From Natrinema sp. SYSU A 869 (GTDB taxonomy: Archaea > Halobacteriota > Halobacteria > Halobacteriales > Natrialbaceae), in contig NZ_CP082249.1 in NCBI RefSeq assembly GCF_019879105.1, positions 2,480,001 to 2,544,000 on the forward strand: DNA of 64,000 bases, given 5' to 3'. A program made the translations under genes and the position numbers. Within the stretch, counting starts at the first letter, position 1. Each line of letters begins with the position of its first letter. The notes beneath the pieces are model-generated. The model made no database searches. It had not been told where the DNA came from and saw nothing but the letters and a program-made list of their open reading frames with translations. Positions 50,605 to 63,239 of this stretch are shown in pieces.

Positions 50605-52824
50605 ATGGACTTTTCGTACGCGACGACGACGAGTACCGCAGACTGGCGGGAGTGGGTCGGCCGGAACGTCAATGTCCGCGAAGAAGGGATCGGACTGGCG
50701 ACGACAGTCACCATCGAACGGTCGACGATCGAGGACGACGCCGTCGACGTGGCGATGGATTCGAACGGCGACCTGTACACGCTTCGCTCATCGGGAGCGC
50801 TGTATCGACACGACCCGATGGCGGACATCACGCAACGCCTGTGGACCCGCTCCGACGGTGAGGTCGACGATCCGCGTGCGCTCTGTGTCGACGACGATCG
50901 GGCCTTCATCGTGGACGGCACCGACGGCTCGATCACCGTCGTCGCACCCCGGCTCCAGCGGACGATCGGGACCATCGAGACCGACACGATCGATCCGATC
51001 TGCATCGCTCACGCCGGCGGGATCCTCTATCTTCTCGACGATGTCGGTCACGTCCGGACCGTCGGACGGGACGGCGGCCCTGAGTTGACTATCGACTGGT
51101 GGCTCGTCGATCCGACCGACCTCGCTGTCGGTGCTGACGGCCGCGGCTATGTGCTCGACCGCAACGACGGCAACCCGGTCATCCGGTCGTTCGAGGGTGA
51201 CAACGCTGCTGACGACCAGTTCCCGATCACGGACGCCGAATTTGCCGCGGGGGACGGCGAATTCTCCCCGACCGCTCTCTCGGTGGTTGACGACACACTC
51301 TTCGTCGCCGGCCGACTCGAGGACGGGACCGGGACGCCGGCACTGCTCGAGCGAGACCCCGAATCGGGATCGTTCCGCGAACGCCATCGGTTCGATCATC
51401 CGTGTCGAACCCTTGCCGCTCGACCCACCGCACCCGACGATCGGCGGGAACTGTACGCCGTCACCGGTCCGAACGGACCCAGCAAACTGCTCCGGGAGCG
51501 ACAACGCCACGCACGCCATCCGCGACGGGAGCGCCACGTCGGCGACGCGTTCCACCGATACGACTCTGGGGCGGACGAGACCGAGTGGCATCGCCTCGCG
51601 CTCGAACTCTCCCAGTTGACTGCGAGCACGCAGGTCCGTGTTCGCTATATCGCCACGAACCGACCGATGCCTAGCGAAACAGAACTCGAAGATCTTGATA
51701 CTGTGCCGGTCGACGCGGTCGACTCCCTCCGTGATCTTGGCGTGACCTCCGTGTGGGATCTCGCCTGTCGTGACGGTGCCCATCTCACATCAGGCCTGTC
51801 AGGCCGTTCACGGTCGGACATCGACGCTTGGCAGACAGCAGCGATCGACGCACTGGCGGCACACGCCGACGCCGACTGGACGACCGTCGACTCGCTGAAC
51901 CCGAACGATGTCCTCTTGCGGGACGCCGTTGGTCGATACCTGTTCGTCGCGCTCGAACTCGACGGGAGTCCGCAATCGTCGCCGCGCGTCGACTCCGTCA
52001 CGGCGTTCTGTCCGCGCCAGTCATACCTCCGATACCTCCCAGAACTCTATCAAGAGGACGATCGTTCGGCCGCGTTCTTAGAACAGTACCTCTCCGTGTT
52101 CGAGTCCGTCTTCACCGATATCGAGGCGGAGATCGACGGGATCAGCCGTTACTTCGATCCCGACGCCGTTCCGAGCGAGGCACTCTCGTGGCTCGAGCAG
52201 TGGCTCGCGGTCGAGACCGACGAGAACTGGTCCGAGGACGCGCGGCGGGAACTGCTCTCACGGGCACCGGAGCTGTACAAACGACGCGGCACGAAAGCGG
52301 GGCTTCAGTCGATGCTCGAACTCTATCTCCGCCATGCCGGATCGGCGTCTGTGACGCTTTCGTCAGCATCCTCTCCGGGCGACGACGGCTCTGACGGCGA
52401 TGGGATGTCCGCCGATGCGGGCGGGCCGACGGCACCGACAGCGACGGCCGACGGCGGCGACGGAACCGTCGGGGATACGCCGTCGGGCCACCGGCTGTTC
52501 TTCATCGACGGCGACGACCTCGCGTGTATCGACCGCGATTCGGTTCGCCGCCAATATCCTCTTTCCGCGTCCGGCCCGCAGTCCTTCGCCGTGTTCTGTG
52601 GCCCGTTCAAAACCGACGATGAGCGGGCCGCGATCGAGACGATCGTTACCTCGGGCAAACCGGCCCATGTCGGCGCGAATGTCATCGAAATCGACGAGGA
52701 CCTGCGCCTCGACGGTGACTCGTTCCTGGGAATAAACAGTCGATTGACCGAACGGGAGTTCTCGCTCGGTGAGACGACGCTCGGTGAGAACACGGTGCTG
52801 ATCGACCGGAGTGAGTCGAAGTAA
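50605..52824 (+). CDS. Tail protein I-like wedge with beta-propeller-like N-terminus
   Basis: 739 residues. About residues 1-330 are repeated short strands (VAMDSNGDLYTLRSSGALYR, LCVDDDRAFIVDGTDGSITV, IAHAGGILYLLDDVGHVRTV, LAVGADGRGYVLDRNDGNPV), a pattern of a six- or seven-blade propeller. A helix-hairpin-helix-like piece follows (SLRDLGVTSVWDLACRDGAH, about 372-400). The phage tail protein I domain is at about 474-585 (SYLRYLPELYQEDDRSAAFL, EAEIDGISRYFDPDAVPSEA, RAPELYKRRGTKAGLQSMLE). A Gly/Asp/Thr linker and a C-terminal beta domain end it. It closes the baseplate operon; a T-rich patch follows the stop (52830-52838). Confidence 0.88.
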   Translation: MDFSYATTTSTADWREWVGRNVNVREEGIGLATTVTIERSTIEDDAVDVAMDSNGDLYTLRSSGALYRHDPMADITQRLWTRSDGEVDDPRALCVDDDRAFIVDGTDGSITVVAPRLQRTIGTIETDTIDPICIAHAGGILYLLDDVGHVRTVGRDGGPELTIDWWLVDPTDLAVGADGRGYVLDRNDGNPVIRSFEGDNAADDQFPITDAEFAAGDGEFSPTALSVVDDTLFVAGRLEDGTGTPALLERDPESGSFRERHRFDHPCRTLAARPTAPDDRRELYAVTGPNGPSKLLRERQRHARHPRRERHVGDAFHRYDSGADETEWHRLALELSQLTASTQVRVRYIATNRPMPSETELEDLDTVPVDAVDSLRDLGVTSVWDLACRDGAHLTSGLSGRSRSDIDAWQTAAIDALAAHADADWTTVDSLNPNDVLLRDAVGRYLFVALELDGSPQSSPRVDSVTAFCPRQSYLRYLPELYQEDDRSAAFLEQYLSVFESVFTDIEAEIDGISRYFDPDAVPSEALSWLEQWLAVETDENWSEDARRELLSRAPELYKRRGTKAGLQSMLELYLRHAGSASVTLSSASSPGDDGSDGDGMSADAGGPTAPTATADGGDGTVGDTPSGHRLFFIDGDDLACIDRDSVRRQYPLSASGPQSFAVFCGPFKTDDERAAIETIVTSGKPAHVGANVIEIDEDLRLDGDSFLGINSRLTEREFSLGETTLGENTVLIDRSESK

Positions 52825-52887
52825 CGACGCCTCCTTTTTCGTTGCCAAGGAATACCTACACTATCCTTCGGGCCGTCTGTTCGAGCA

Positions 52888-54357
52888 ATGGTCGTTGGAG
52901 ATGTTACCACTGGCACGGACGTACTGGTCGTCGGCGCAGGCCCCGCCGGCTATGTGGCCGCGATTCGCGCCGGCCAACTCGATCTAGATGTCACGCTCGT
53001 CGAGAAAGACGCCTACGGAGGAACCTGCCTGAACTACGGCTGTATCCCATCCAAGGCACTGATCACCGCGACTGATGTCGCCCATGAGGCCGCTGCCGCC
53101 GAGGAGATGGGCATCCATGCTGACCCTGCAATCGATCTCGCCGGGATGATGGACTGGAAGGACGGCGTCGTCGATCAGCTCACGAGCGGCGTCGAAAAGC
53201 TCTGCAAGGCGAATCAGGTCAACCTGCTCGAAGGCACCGCCCGCTTTGCGGACGAGAACACCGTCCGCGTCTCCCACAGCGGCGAGGGCCAGGGCTCGGA
53301 GAGCCTCGAGTTCGAACACGCGATCATCGCGACCGGCTCGCGCCCCATCCAGATCCCGAACTTCGAGTTCGGTGACGAGCCCGTGTTGGACTCGAAGCAG
53401 GCACTCGCGCTCGAGTCCGTCCCCGACTCGCTGGTCGTCGTCGGGGCCGGCTACATCGGCATGGAACTCGCGAGCGTCTTCGCCAAACTGGGGACCGACG
53501 TAACCGTCATCGAGATGCTCGACTCGATCCTCCCGGGATACGACGACGATCTCAAACGCCCAGTGAAGCAACGGGCGACGAATCTGGGAATCGACTTCGA
53601 GCTCGGCTATACTGCGTCGGATTGGAACGACCTCGAGGACGGGGATGAGATTCGCGTCGTCGCCGAGCCGGCCGAACAGGTCACTGCCGACGGTGGGAGC
53701 GCCGAGGCCGTCGAGGACGAACGCCTCGAACTCGACACCGAGAAGGTACTCGTGGCCGTCGGCCGCCAGCCGGTCTCGGACACGCTCGACCTCGTAGAAG
53801 CCGGCGTCGAGACCGACGACAGCGGGTTCATCCAAACCGACTCGCGCGCATGCACGAACATCGACCATATCTTCGCCGTGGGCGATGTCGCCGGCGAACC
53901 GATGCTCGCTCACAAGGGCAGCGCGGAGGGGCAGGTCGCCGCCGAAGTGATCGCCGGCGAGCCCGCGGCCCTCGACCATCAGGCCATGCCCGCGGTTGTC
54001 TTCACCGACCCCGAAATCGCCACCGTCGGGATGACCGAATCCGAGGCCGAGGAAGCCGGGTTCGAGACCGTCACCGGTCAGTTCCCGTTCCGCGCCAGCG
54101 GCCGTGCGCTGACGACCGGCGACTCCGACGGCTTCGTCAAAATCGTTGCCGACGACGGAGACGGCTATGTCCTCGGTGCCTCAATCGTCGGCCCCGAGGC
54201 CTCGGAACTGATCGCCGAACTCGGCCTCGCGATCGAACTCGGTGCCACCCTCGAGGACGTCGCCTCGACGGTCCACACCCATCCGACGCTCTCGGAGGCA
54301 GTGATGGAAGCCGCCGAAAATGCGCTCGGACACGCGATTCACACGCTCAATCGGTAA
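52888..54357 (+). CDS. lpdA: Dihydrolipoyl dehydrogenase (E3)
   Basis: A 489-residue FAD flavoprotein that reoxidises dihydrolipoamide on PdhC with NAD+. The FAD loop VLVVGAGPAGYVAAIRAGQ, the redox disulfide GGTCLNYGCIPSKAL (C47, C52), the NAD loop VVGAGYIGMELASVFAKLG and the C-terminal catalytic HTHPTLSEAVMEAA are intact. The start at ATG 52888 gives the usual haloarchaeal opening MVVGDVTTGTDVLVVG. It lies 28.8 kb beyond pdhC because the injection-system genes intervene, and 63 bases after the last of them; its promoter there is not obvious. Confidence 0.97.
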   Translation: MVVGDVTTGTDVLVVGAGPAGYVAAIRAGQLDLDVTLVEKDAYGGTCLNYGCIPSKALITATDVAHEAAAAEEMGIHADPAIDLAGMMDWKDGVVDQLTSGVEKLCKANQVNLLEGTARFADENTVRVSHSGEGQGSESLEFEHAIIATGSRPIQIPNFEFGDEPVLDSKQALALESVPDSLVVVGAGYIGMELASVFAKLGTDVTVIEMLDSILPGYDDDLKRPVKQRATNLGIDFELGYTASDWNDLEDGDEIRVVAEPAEQVTADGGSAEAVEDERLELDTEKVLVAVGRQPVSDTLDLVEAGVETDDSGFIQTDSRACTNIDHIFAVGDVAGEPMLAHKGSAEGQVAAEVIAGEPAALDHQAMPAVVFTDPEIATVGMTESEAEEAGFETVTGQFPFRASGRALTTGDSDGFVKIVADDGDGYVLGASIVGPEASELIAELGLAIELGATLEDVASTVHTHPTLSEAVMEAAENALGHAIHTLNR

Positions 54358-54932
54358 CCCGATCACTGAACGGTGGAAGACTATTCCTGAATTACTTTCT
54401 CAGTACTACTGCTTCTGAGGCGTGTCGGTATCTCGTCCGAACCATGTGCCGTGGCGCACGCTGGACCATGGTGAGCTATTGGCGAAGTGGCACGATCCCG
54501 TGCAAGATCGTCGAAAACTCGTGAGCGACTGCTCGGAAGACCACTGCGTCTTCCGGTGGATGAGCGACTGATTGAAAGGAAGAAGCGTTAGCGCGGGACC
54601 GGTGGTCCCGCGAAACATTCGACTAATGCGAGACCGGCGGTCTCGCAGACCATGCGAACGGCGGCAGCGCCGCCGTGAGTAGACGGGCAGTGCGCGGCGT
54701 AACGCGCTGCGACTGTCGGGACGAGCGCGGAACCAGAGGTTCCGCGAGCAGTCGAACGGGTGCGACGCACCCGGAGACGACGGTGAAACTGTCCCGCAGT
54801 GCCTATGCGGAAATCGGCTGAGGAAGGCGTGGTTTTTCCTGTTTCACGCGAGCAGGAGCGCTCACTCTCGAGCGGATGAAACCAAATTCGCACTGCTCAG
54901 ATCTACTCTTGGATCCGCTCCCCTCTGTATCC
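54358..54932. other. Long intergenic region after lpdA
   Basis: 575 bases without a supported gene. The centre is the hairpin array described separately (54592-54773). Open frames reading through it are repeat artefacts. The left part (54358-54590) shows nothing I recognise. Confidence 0.5.
54592..54773. repeat. Array of six short perfect or near-perfect hairpins
   Basis: Stems of 7-9 bp with 3-base loops at 54592-54612 (CGCGGGACC/GGTCCCGCG), 54627-54647 (TGCGAGACC/GGTCTCGCA), 54658-54676 (ACGGCGGC/GCCGCCGT), 54726-54746 (CGCGGAACC/GGTTCCGCG) and 54757-54773 (CGGGTGC/GCACCCG). A less perfect stem lies at 54687-54710 with an 8-base loop. The arms differ between units yet stay complementary. 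Spacers of about 10-20 bases share short cga-containing words. It resembles the pair at 7912-7963. Confidence 0.75.
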
Positions 54933-55229
54933 TCACTGCACGTACATCGAGTATGCGATCACGAGAAAGCCAGCCAACACGAGCAGACTCTCGAGCAAGA
55001 TTCCCGTCGCGAGCCCGACACCAAGCAGTTCGTACAACATCCCGGCGAGTACCAGGCCGAGCGTGACGAGGCCAAACCCTGCCGTGAGATAGCCCAGTGC
55101 GGGCTGTCGCGTTCGACGATACGCCTTGAACGCGAAGTACGTAATGATACCTCCAACCACGAGTACGAGCGTCTTGACGACGGCCAGCGCGAGCATCGTC
55201 TCGGCCGAGCCGGCGGGAAATGGATTCAT
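54933..55229 (-). CDS. Small three-helix membrane protein partnered with an HTH regulator
   Basis: A 98-residue membrane protein (DUF7521-like) with three hydrophobic helices (LALAVVKTLVLVVGGIITYF, LGYLTAGFGLVTLGLVLAGM, LLESLLVLAGFLVIAYSMYV) joined by a basic loop (KAYRRTRQP). The ATG at 55227-55229 overlaps the stop of the upstream regulator (55226-55229), so translation is probably coupled. The function is unknown; such pairs are widespread in haloarchaea and may form a membrane-linked sensing unit. Confidence 0.8.
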   Translation of the reverse strand: MNPFPAGSAETMLALAVVKTLVLVVGGIITYFAFKAYRRTRQPALGYLTAGFGLVTLGLVLAGMLYELLGVGLATGILLESLLVLAGFLVIAYSMYVQ

Positions 55230-55603
55230 GTTTCCTTTCGCACCTCCGACCACAGCTCCGCAAGCCGTTCGTCTGCCGTCCGCGCCGGCCGGTCGATTTG
55301 GACCGTCAGCGACCGCTCCTCGTCCAGCCCAAGCGTAATCTCGTCGAACGCGACCGAGTACTTGCTCGCGTGATGGCCGTCCTGTCGAATTTCGGTCGAC
55401 TCCTCGAGCAGCGTCGCTTCGGTCAATAACTCGAGTTTCCGGTACAGCGTCGACTGCGGAATCTCACACCGCTTCGATAGCTCCGACGCGGTCATTGGTT
55501 CCTCGAGATTGCGAATGATCTCGCGGCAGTCGGGATCGTCCAGCGCAGAACAGATCTCCTCCGCGGATGGCGTCGATTCCGAAGCGAACGGGTCCCGGAC
55601 CAT
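55226..55603 (-). CDS. Winged-helix (ArsR-like) transcriptional regulator
   Basis: A 125-residue DNA-binding protein. The winged helix spans about residues 15-85: EEICSALDDPDCREIIRNLE, EPMTASELSKRCEIPQSTLY (recognition helix), RKLELLTEATLLEESTEIRQ, then the wing. The C-terminal stretch (VQIDRPARTADERLAELWSE) is amphipathic and may dimerise. No metal-binding cysteine pair of classical ArsR sensors is present (one Cys each near residues 18, 26 and 46). It is upstream of and overlapping the membrane protein gene. Confidence 0.88.
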   Translation of the reverse strand: MVRDPFASESTPSAEEICSALDDPDCREIIRNLEEPMTASELSKRCEIPQSTLYRKLELLTEATLLEESTEIRQDGHHASKYSVAFDEITLGLDEERSLTVQIDRPARTADERLAELWSEVRKET

Positions 55604-56509
55604 TCGTCTTCCCCTTGCAACGCGCGTGGTTTATCGGCATCGATGCGCCGTCCCCGCTCTCGGCCCGCGACACGAAGCTTTCTTGCGCGTGCACGCTCGA
55701 GTGCGAGCACGCGGGTATCATTCGGTCCGACTCCCTACCAGGGCGGAATGACCGGCCGACCTCCGCCCGCGTAACATTCTCGAATCACTGACTGTAGTCG
55801 CTCAGCAGCTGTTGCATTTATTACTATCATCATCCCGATGTTCTTGTGGAAAATCATGCCATGGTATCGGGTTCCGGTGCCGACTTCGTCCGACGGTGTT
55901 ATATGTGTACCCGGCATTCGATAGTAATGCGAACGACGTGGCGCACACCGCCACGTTCCCTCCGGCCGCGACCCGGCACGGAGGTAGGAATCATATCCGC
56001 CCTCGGACATATCGTCGGTTCGTTCCGACGGTCTTATCCGTACTTGGGGATCCACTATGGATGTGTTCGCGACCGGTATTCCCGGTTGCGACGATCCGGG
56101 TTCCTTATACGTGTCTGGGCGTTCAGTTGCGATCGCACACACCCTCGCCGGATGCGATTTCCGGCGCGGGGGGTGGGGCGATCCGATGCCCTTATATGTA
56201 CGAGGGCAGTTGGATATGAACGCGAAAGAAGACGTGATTGACGGGGCGTTCAACTCGCTCCGTTATCTCGGATGGTTCGTCTCCGATGGGGTTATGTACC
56301 CCGGAGGGAGTACGAATACATCCGACGGAGATGAGGATCCTACCCCTGCGGTCCGCCGTACAGATGGGATCTGATGTTAGCCTTGGTAGTTCGGTGACGC
56401 CCGTTTGGTCATTCGACCAGTGTCATCGAACGTGGACCATTTATGTGTGAGTGTGTTTGCAACATTCACCGCCAACAGACCCTCCCCACTATGGGAGTAC
56501 ATATATAGC
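55604..56509. promoter_or_regulatory. rRNA operon promoter region with tandem promoters
   Basis: 906 bases before 16S. TATA-like boxes occur at 55899-55905 (ttatatg), 56034-56039 (ttatcc), 56105-56110 (ttatac), 56192-56198 (ttatatg) and 56292-56297 (ttatgt). Each is preceded by a ccgacgg-, cgatccg- or ccgatg-type element and most are followed 20-30 bases later by a gcga or gaacg start-like motif (for example tgcgaacg at 55928). Tandem promoters of this type drive haloarchaeal rRNA operons. Multiple starts suit heavy, growth-linked transcription. No gene is seen. Confidence 0.75.
56425..56435 (+). other. 16S processing stem, 5' arm
   Basis: atcgaacgtgg pairs perfectly with ccacgttcgat at 58033-58043 on the far side of 16S. 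Archaeal pre-16S is cut within such a bulge-helix-bulge stem by EndA. Only the strongest 11-bp part is listed. Confidence 0.6.
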
Positions 56510-57982
<1,473 letters not shown>

Positions 57983-58125
57983 ACAGATCGGGATCGGGGC
58001 GTCGCCCCGACCCACCTTAGCGGATTGCGGTTCCACGTTCGATCGACCACCGTATGGCCGATCGGGCACCTTTGAACTACCGAGGCTAACGTGATACGCT
58101 TTGTCCGCCCTTCGTGGGCGGACGT

Positions 58126-58197
58126 GGGCCCATAGCTCAGTGGTAGAGTGCCTCCTTTGCAAGGAGGATGCCCAGGGTTCGAATCCCTGTGGGTCCA
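58126..58197 (+). tRNA. tRNA-Ala (anticodon TGC)
   Basis: A 72-base cloverleaf in the 16S-23S spacer. The acceptor GGGCCCA pairs with TGGGTCC (one G-T), the anticodon stem CCTCC/GGAGG encloses loop tttgcaa with TGC at 58158-58160, and the T arm has ggttcgaatcc. CCA is not encoded. Spacer tRNA-Ala is standard in haloarchaea. Confidence 0.97.
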
Positions 58198-58335
58198 TGT
58201 CTCGGAAGACGACCGAATCGTGCCCCTTAAGTGGGGCAGACGATTCTGGTCTAATCCGAAGAAACCGATGCACCACCCCGTGTAAACGCGGGTGGGAAGG
58301 GTTAATGCATGCCGCGTCTACGGCGTGCAGATGAG

Positions 58336-58357
58336 ACCGTGTGTACGTGTAGTCCAG
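58336..58357 (+). other. 23S processing stem, 5' arm
   Basis: 22 bases beginning accgtgtgtacgtgtag are perfectly complementary to 61389-61410 after 23S. Further partial pairing continues inward. This is the long pre-23S stem cut at a bulge-helix-bulge by EndA. Confidence 0.8.
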
Positions 58358-58420
58358 GCGTCCACTGGACCCGTTCCCGGGTCACTACGTGGTTGCTTTG
58401 CAACCGCCGATCCGATGAAC

Positions 58421-61331
<2,911 letters not shown>

Positions 61332-61388
61332 ACATTCATACATTACATCGCATTGGATCCGTGACGCGAGAACGGGTCCGGACGTAAA

Positions 61389-61410
61389 CTGGACTACACG
61401 TACACACGGT
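61389..61410 (+). other. 23S processing stem, 3' arm
   Basis: Complement of 58336-58357; it begins ctggactacacgtacac. The pair flanks 23S and defines its excision. Confidence 0.8.
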
Positions 61411-61462
61411 TAGACACACCACCGATATTGGCATGACAACGGTTCGATCCCGTTGATCGGCA

Positions 61463-61584
61463 TTAGGGCGGCCACAGCGGCGAGGTACCTCCCGTACCCA
61501 TCCCGAACACGGAAGATAAGCTCGCCAGCGTTACGGTGAGTACTGGAGTGCGCGAGCCTCTGGGAAATTCGTTTCGCCGCCTCC
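61463..61584 (+). rRNA. rrf: 5S ribosomal RNA, copy 1
   Basis: About 122 bases from ttagggcggccacag to gccgcctcc. The conserved core cctcccgtacccatcccgaa and the segment gtactggagtgcgcgagcct are present, and the ends pair as the 5S helix I. It lies 131 bases after 23S. Confidence 0.95.
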
Positions 61585-61655
61585 ACTCATATCGACCAAT
61601 ACGGTCGAACTTCACCGATCGTGGTCTGACGGCGGTTCGATTCCGCCGATCGGCA

Positions 61656-61777
61656 TTACAGCGGCCACAGTGGCGAGGTACCTCCCGTACCCATCCCGAA
61701 CACGGAAGATAAGCTCGCCTACGTTTCGGTGAGTACTGGAGTGGGCGACCCTCTGGGAAATTCGATTCGCCGCTCCC
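61656..61777 (+). rRNA. rrf: 5S ribosomal RNA, copy 2
   Basis: A second 5S of about 122 bases, 193 bases after copy 1. It shares the core cctcccgtacccatcccgaa but differs at paired positions (cagcgg to cagtgg; ccagcgtta to cctacgttt; ggcgaccc for cgcgagcc) and ends cgccgctccc to match its 5' ttacagcggc. The leader ggttcgattccgccgatcgg resembles that of copy 1, so the whole unit was duplicated. Confidence 0.94.
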
Positions 61778-61789
61778 ATTCATATCAAC

Positions 61790-61820
61790 ACCCACACAGC
61801 AACTGCTGTGTGGGTTTTTT
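61790..61820 (+). terminator. rRNA operon terminator
   Basis: Arms ACCCACACAGC (61790-61800) and GCTGTGTGGGT (61805-61815) with a 4-base loop, ending in six T (61815-61820). It follows the second 5S by 12 bases and would end the rRNA transcript before the convergent RNase J gene. Confidence 0.85.
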
Positions 61821-61898
61821 GCTTTATGTAAACACGACGACGCCGTTACTCGCTATTCGAAATCTGCAAAGAAAGAAAATAGCCGCAGAAGCGGTCGC

Positions 61899-63239
61899 TT
61901 AGACCAGTTGGACGACGTTCCCGTTCGAGGTAACGTGGAGATCGCGTCCGAGCTTGTATCCGCGATTGGAGGCGAGGTCAACGTATCCCGAGAAGCCGCT
62001 CATGTCCTGATGGGCGGGAATGATGTTTTCGGGTTGCAGCGCATCGAGCATCTCGTAGTGGCCCTCTTGACAGAGGTGGCCGGACACGTGAATGTCGTCG
62101 TAGATGCGTGCACCCTGCATGCGGAGTAGCTTTTCAGCCTGATAGCGCTGGCCTTCGTTCGTCGGCTCTGGAATCACTCGAGCGGAGAAGACGACTTTGT
62201 CACCGTCCTCCAGTTCATACGGCGTTTCGCCGCGCCCCATTCGTGTGAGCGTTGCGCGAGGCTCGCCTTGATGGCCGGTGACGACGGGCAGGAAGTTCTC
62301 CTTGCCTTCGTTCATGATGCGTTCGAACGTCTGCTCGATGGACTGGCGGTAGCCGACCATCTCGACGTCGGAGGGGAAGTCGATCCCGATCTGTTTCGCG
62401 GTCCCGGAGTAGGTTTCCATCGAACGCCCGAGGAGAATCGGCTGGCGACCAATGTCTCGAGCGAATTCGATGAGTGATTTCACGCGGGCGATGTGGCTCG
62501 AGAAGGTGGTGGCGACGATACCGCCGTCGTAGTCCTCCATGCTGTAGAGGACGTCCCGAAGGTGTTCGCGCGCAACGTTCTCGGAGGGCGTTCGCCCCTT
62601 CTTGTTCGCGTTCGTACAGTCCTCGATATAACAGAGGACGCCCTCGCGACCGATCTCACGGAAGCGCTCCATGTCGATCGGGTCGCCGATGACGGGCGTG
62701 TGGTCCATCCGTTTGTCGAGCCCGTAGACGACTGCGCCTTCGGGCGTGTGGAGGACGGGGTTGATCGCTTGGACGATCGAGTGGGTGACGTTGACGAACT
62801 CCAATTCGACTGCCCCGGAGTCGCCGATCGACATCGTTTCGCCGGCGTCCATTTTGACGAGTTCGTTCTCGGTATTGAACTTCCCTTCCTCCTCGAGTTC
62901 GCCTTTGACCAGTTCGAGCGTGAACGGCGTCGCGACGATGGGTGCGTCGTACCGGTGTGCGAGTTTGCTGATCGCACCGATGTGGTCGAGGTGGCCGTGG
63001 GTGGGGACGATCGCTTTGACATCGCCCTCGAGGTCGCTCATGACTCGGTCGTCGGGAATGGCACCCATGTCGATCAGGTCGAGACTGTGCATGCCTTCGG
63101 TACGGATGTTGTCGTGAATAAGGACCTTCGACAGGTTGAGCCCCATGTCGAAGATCACGATGTCGTCACCGGCGCGGACAGCCGTCATCTGTCGGCCGAC
63201 TTCCTCATAACCGCCGATTGTCGCAATTTCAATTTCCAT
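61899..63239 (-). CDS. rnj: Archaeal ribonuclease J
   Basis: A 446-residue beta-CASP metallo-beta-lactamase, a 5'-3' exonuclease of RNA turnover and maturation. The zinc motif [12 protein letters not shown] (H81-H86) is followed by the later His/Asp ligands ([23 protein letters not shown]) and the beta-CASP pieces [20 protein letters not shown] and [20 protein letters not shown], ending [18 protein letters not shown]. The length is that of euryarchaeal RNase J. It converges on the rRNA operon terminator. Confidence 0.95.
   Translation of the reverse strand: MEIEIATIGGYEEVGRQMTAVRAGDDIVIFDMGLNLSKVLIHDNIRTEGMHSLDLIDMGAIPDDRVMSDLEGDVKAIVPTHGHLDHIGAISKLAHRYDAPIVATPFTLELVKGELEEEGKFNTENELVKMDAGETMSIGDSGAVELEFVNVTHSIVQAINPVLHTPEGAVVYGLDKRMDHTPVIGDPIDMERFREIGREGVLCYIEDCTNANKKGRTPSENVAREHLRDVLYSMEDYDGGIVATTFSSHIARVKSLIEFARDIGRQPILLGRSMETYSGTAKQIGIDFPSDVEMVGYRQSIEQTFERIMNEGKENFLPVVTGHQGEPRATLTRMGRGETPYELEDGDKVVFSARVIPEPTNEGQRYQAEKLLRMQGARIYDDIHVSGHLCQEGHYEMLDALQPENIIPAHQDMSGFSGYVDLASNRGYKLGRDLHVTSNGNVVQLV

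Noticed and set aside
24173-52824. A prophage or type VI secretion system
   Set aside because: No capsid, portal, terminase, integrase or lysis genes for a phage; no TssJ/L/M membrane complex or ClpV for type VI secretion.
52984-53979. A 331-codon open frame on the minus strand
   Set aside because: It is antisense to lpdA, whose coding is unambiguous.
54588-54893. A leftward ORF across the hairpin array
   Set aside because: It is open only because of repeated GC-rich hairpins; the protein has no plausible composition.
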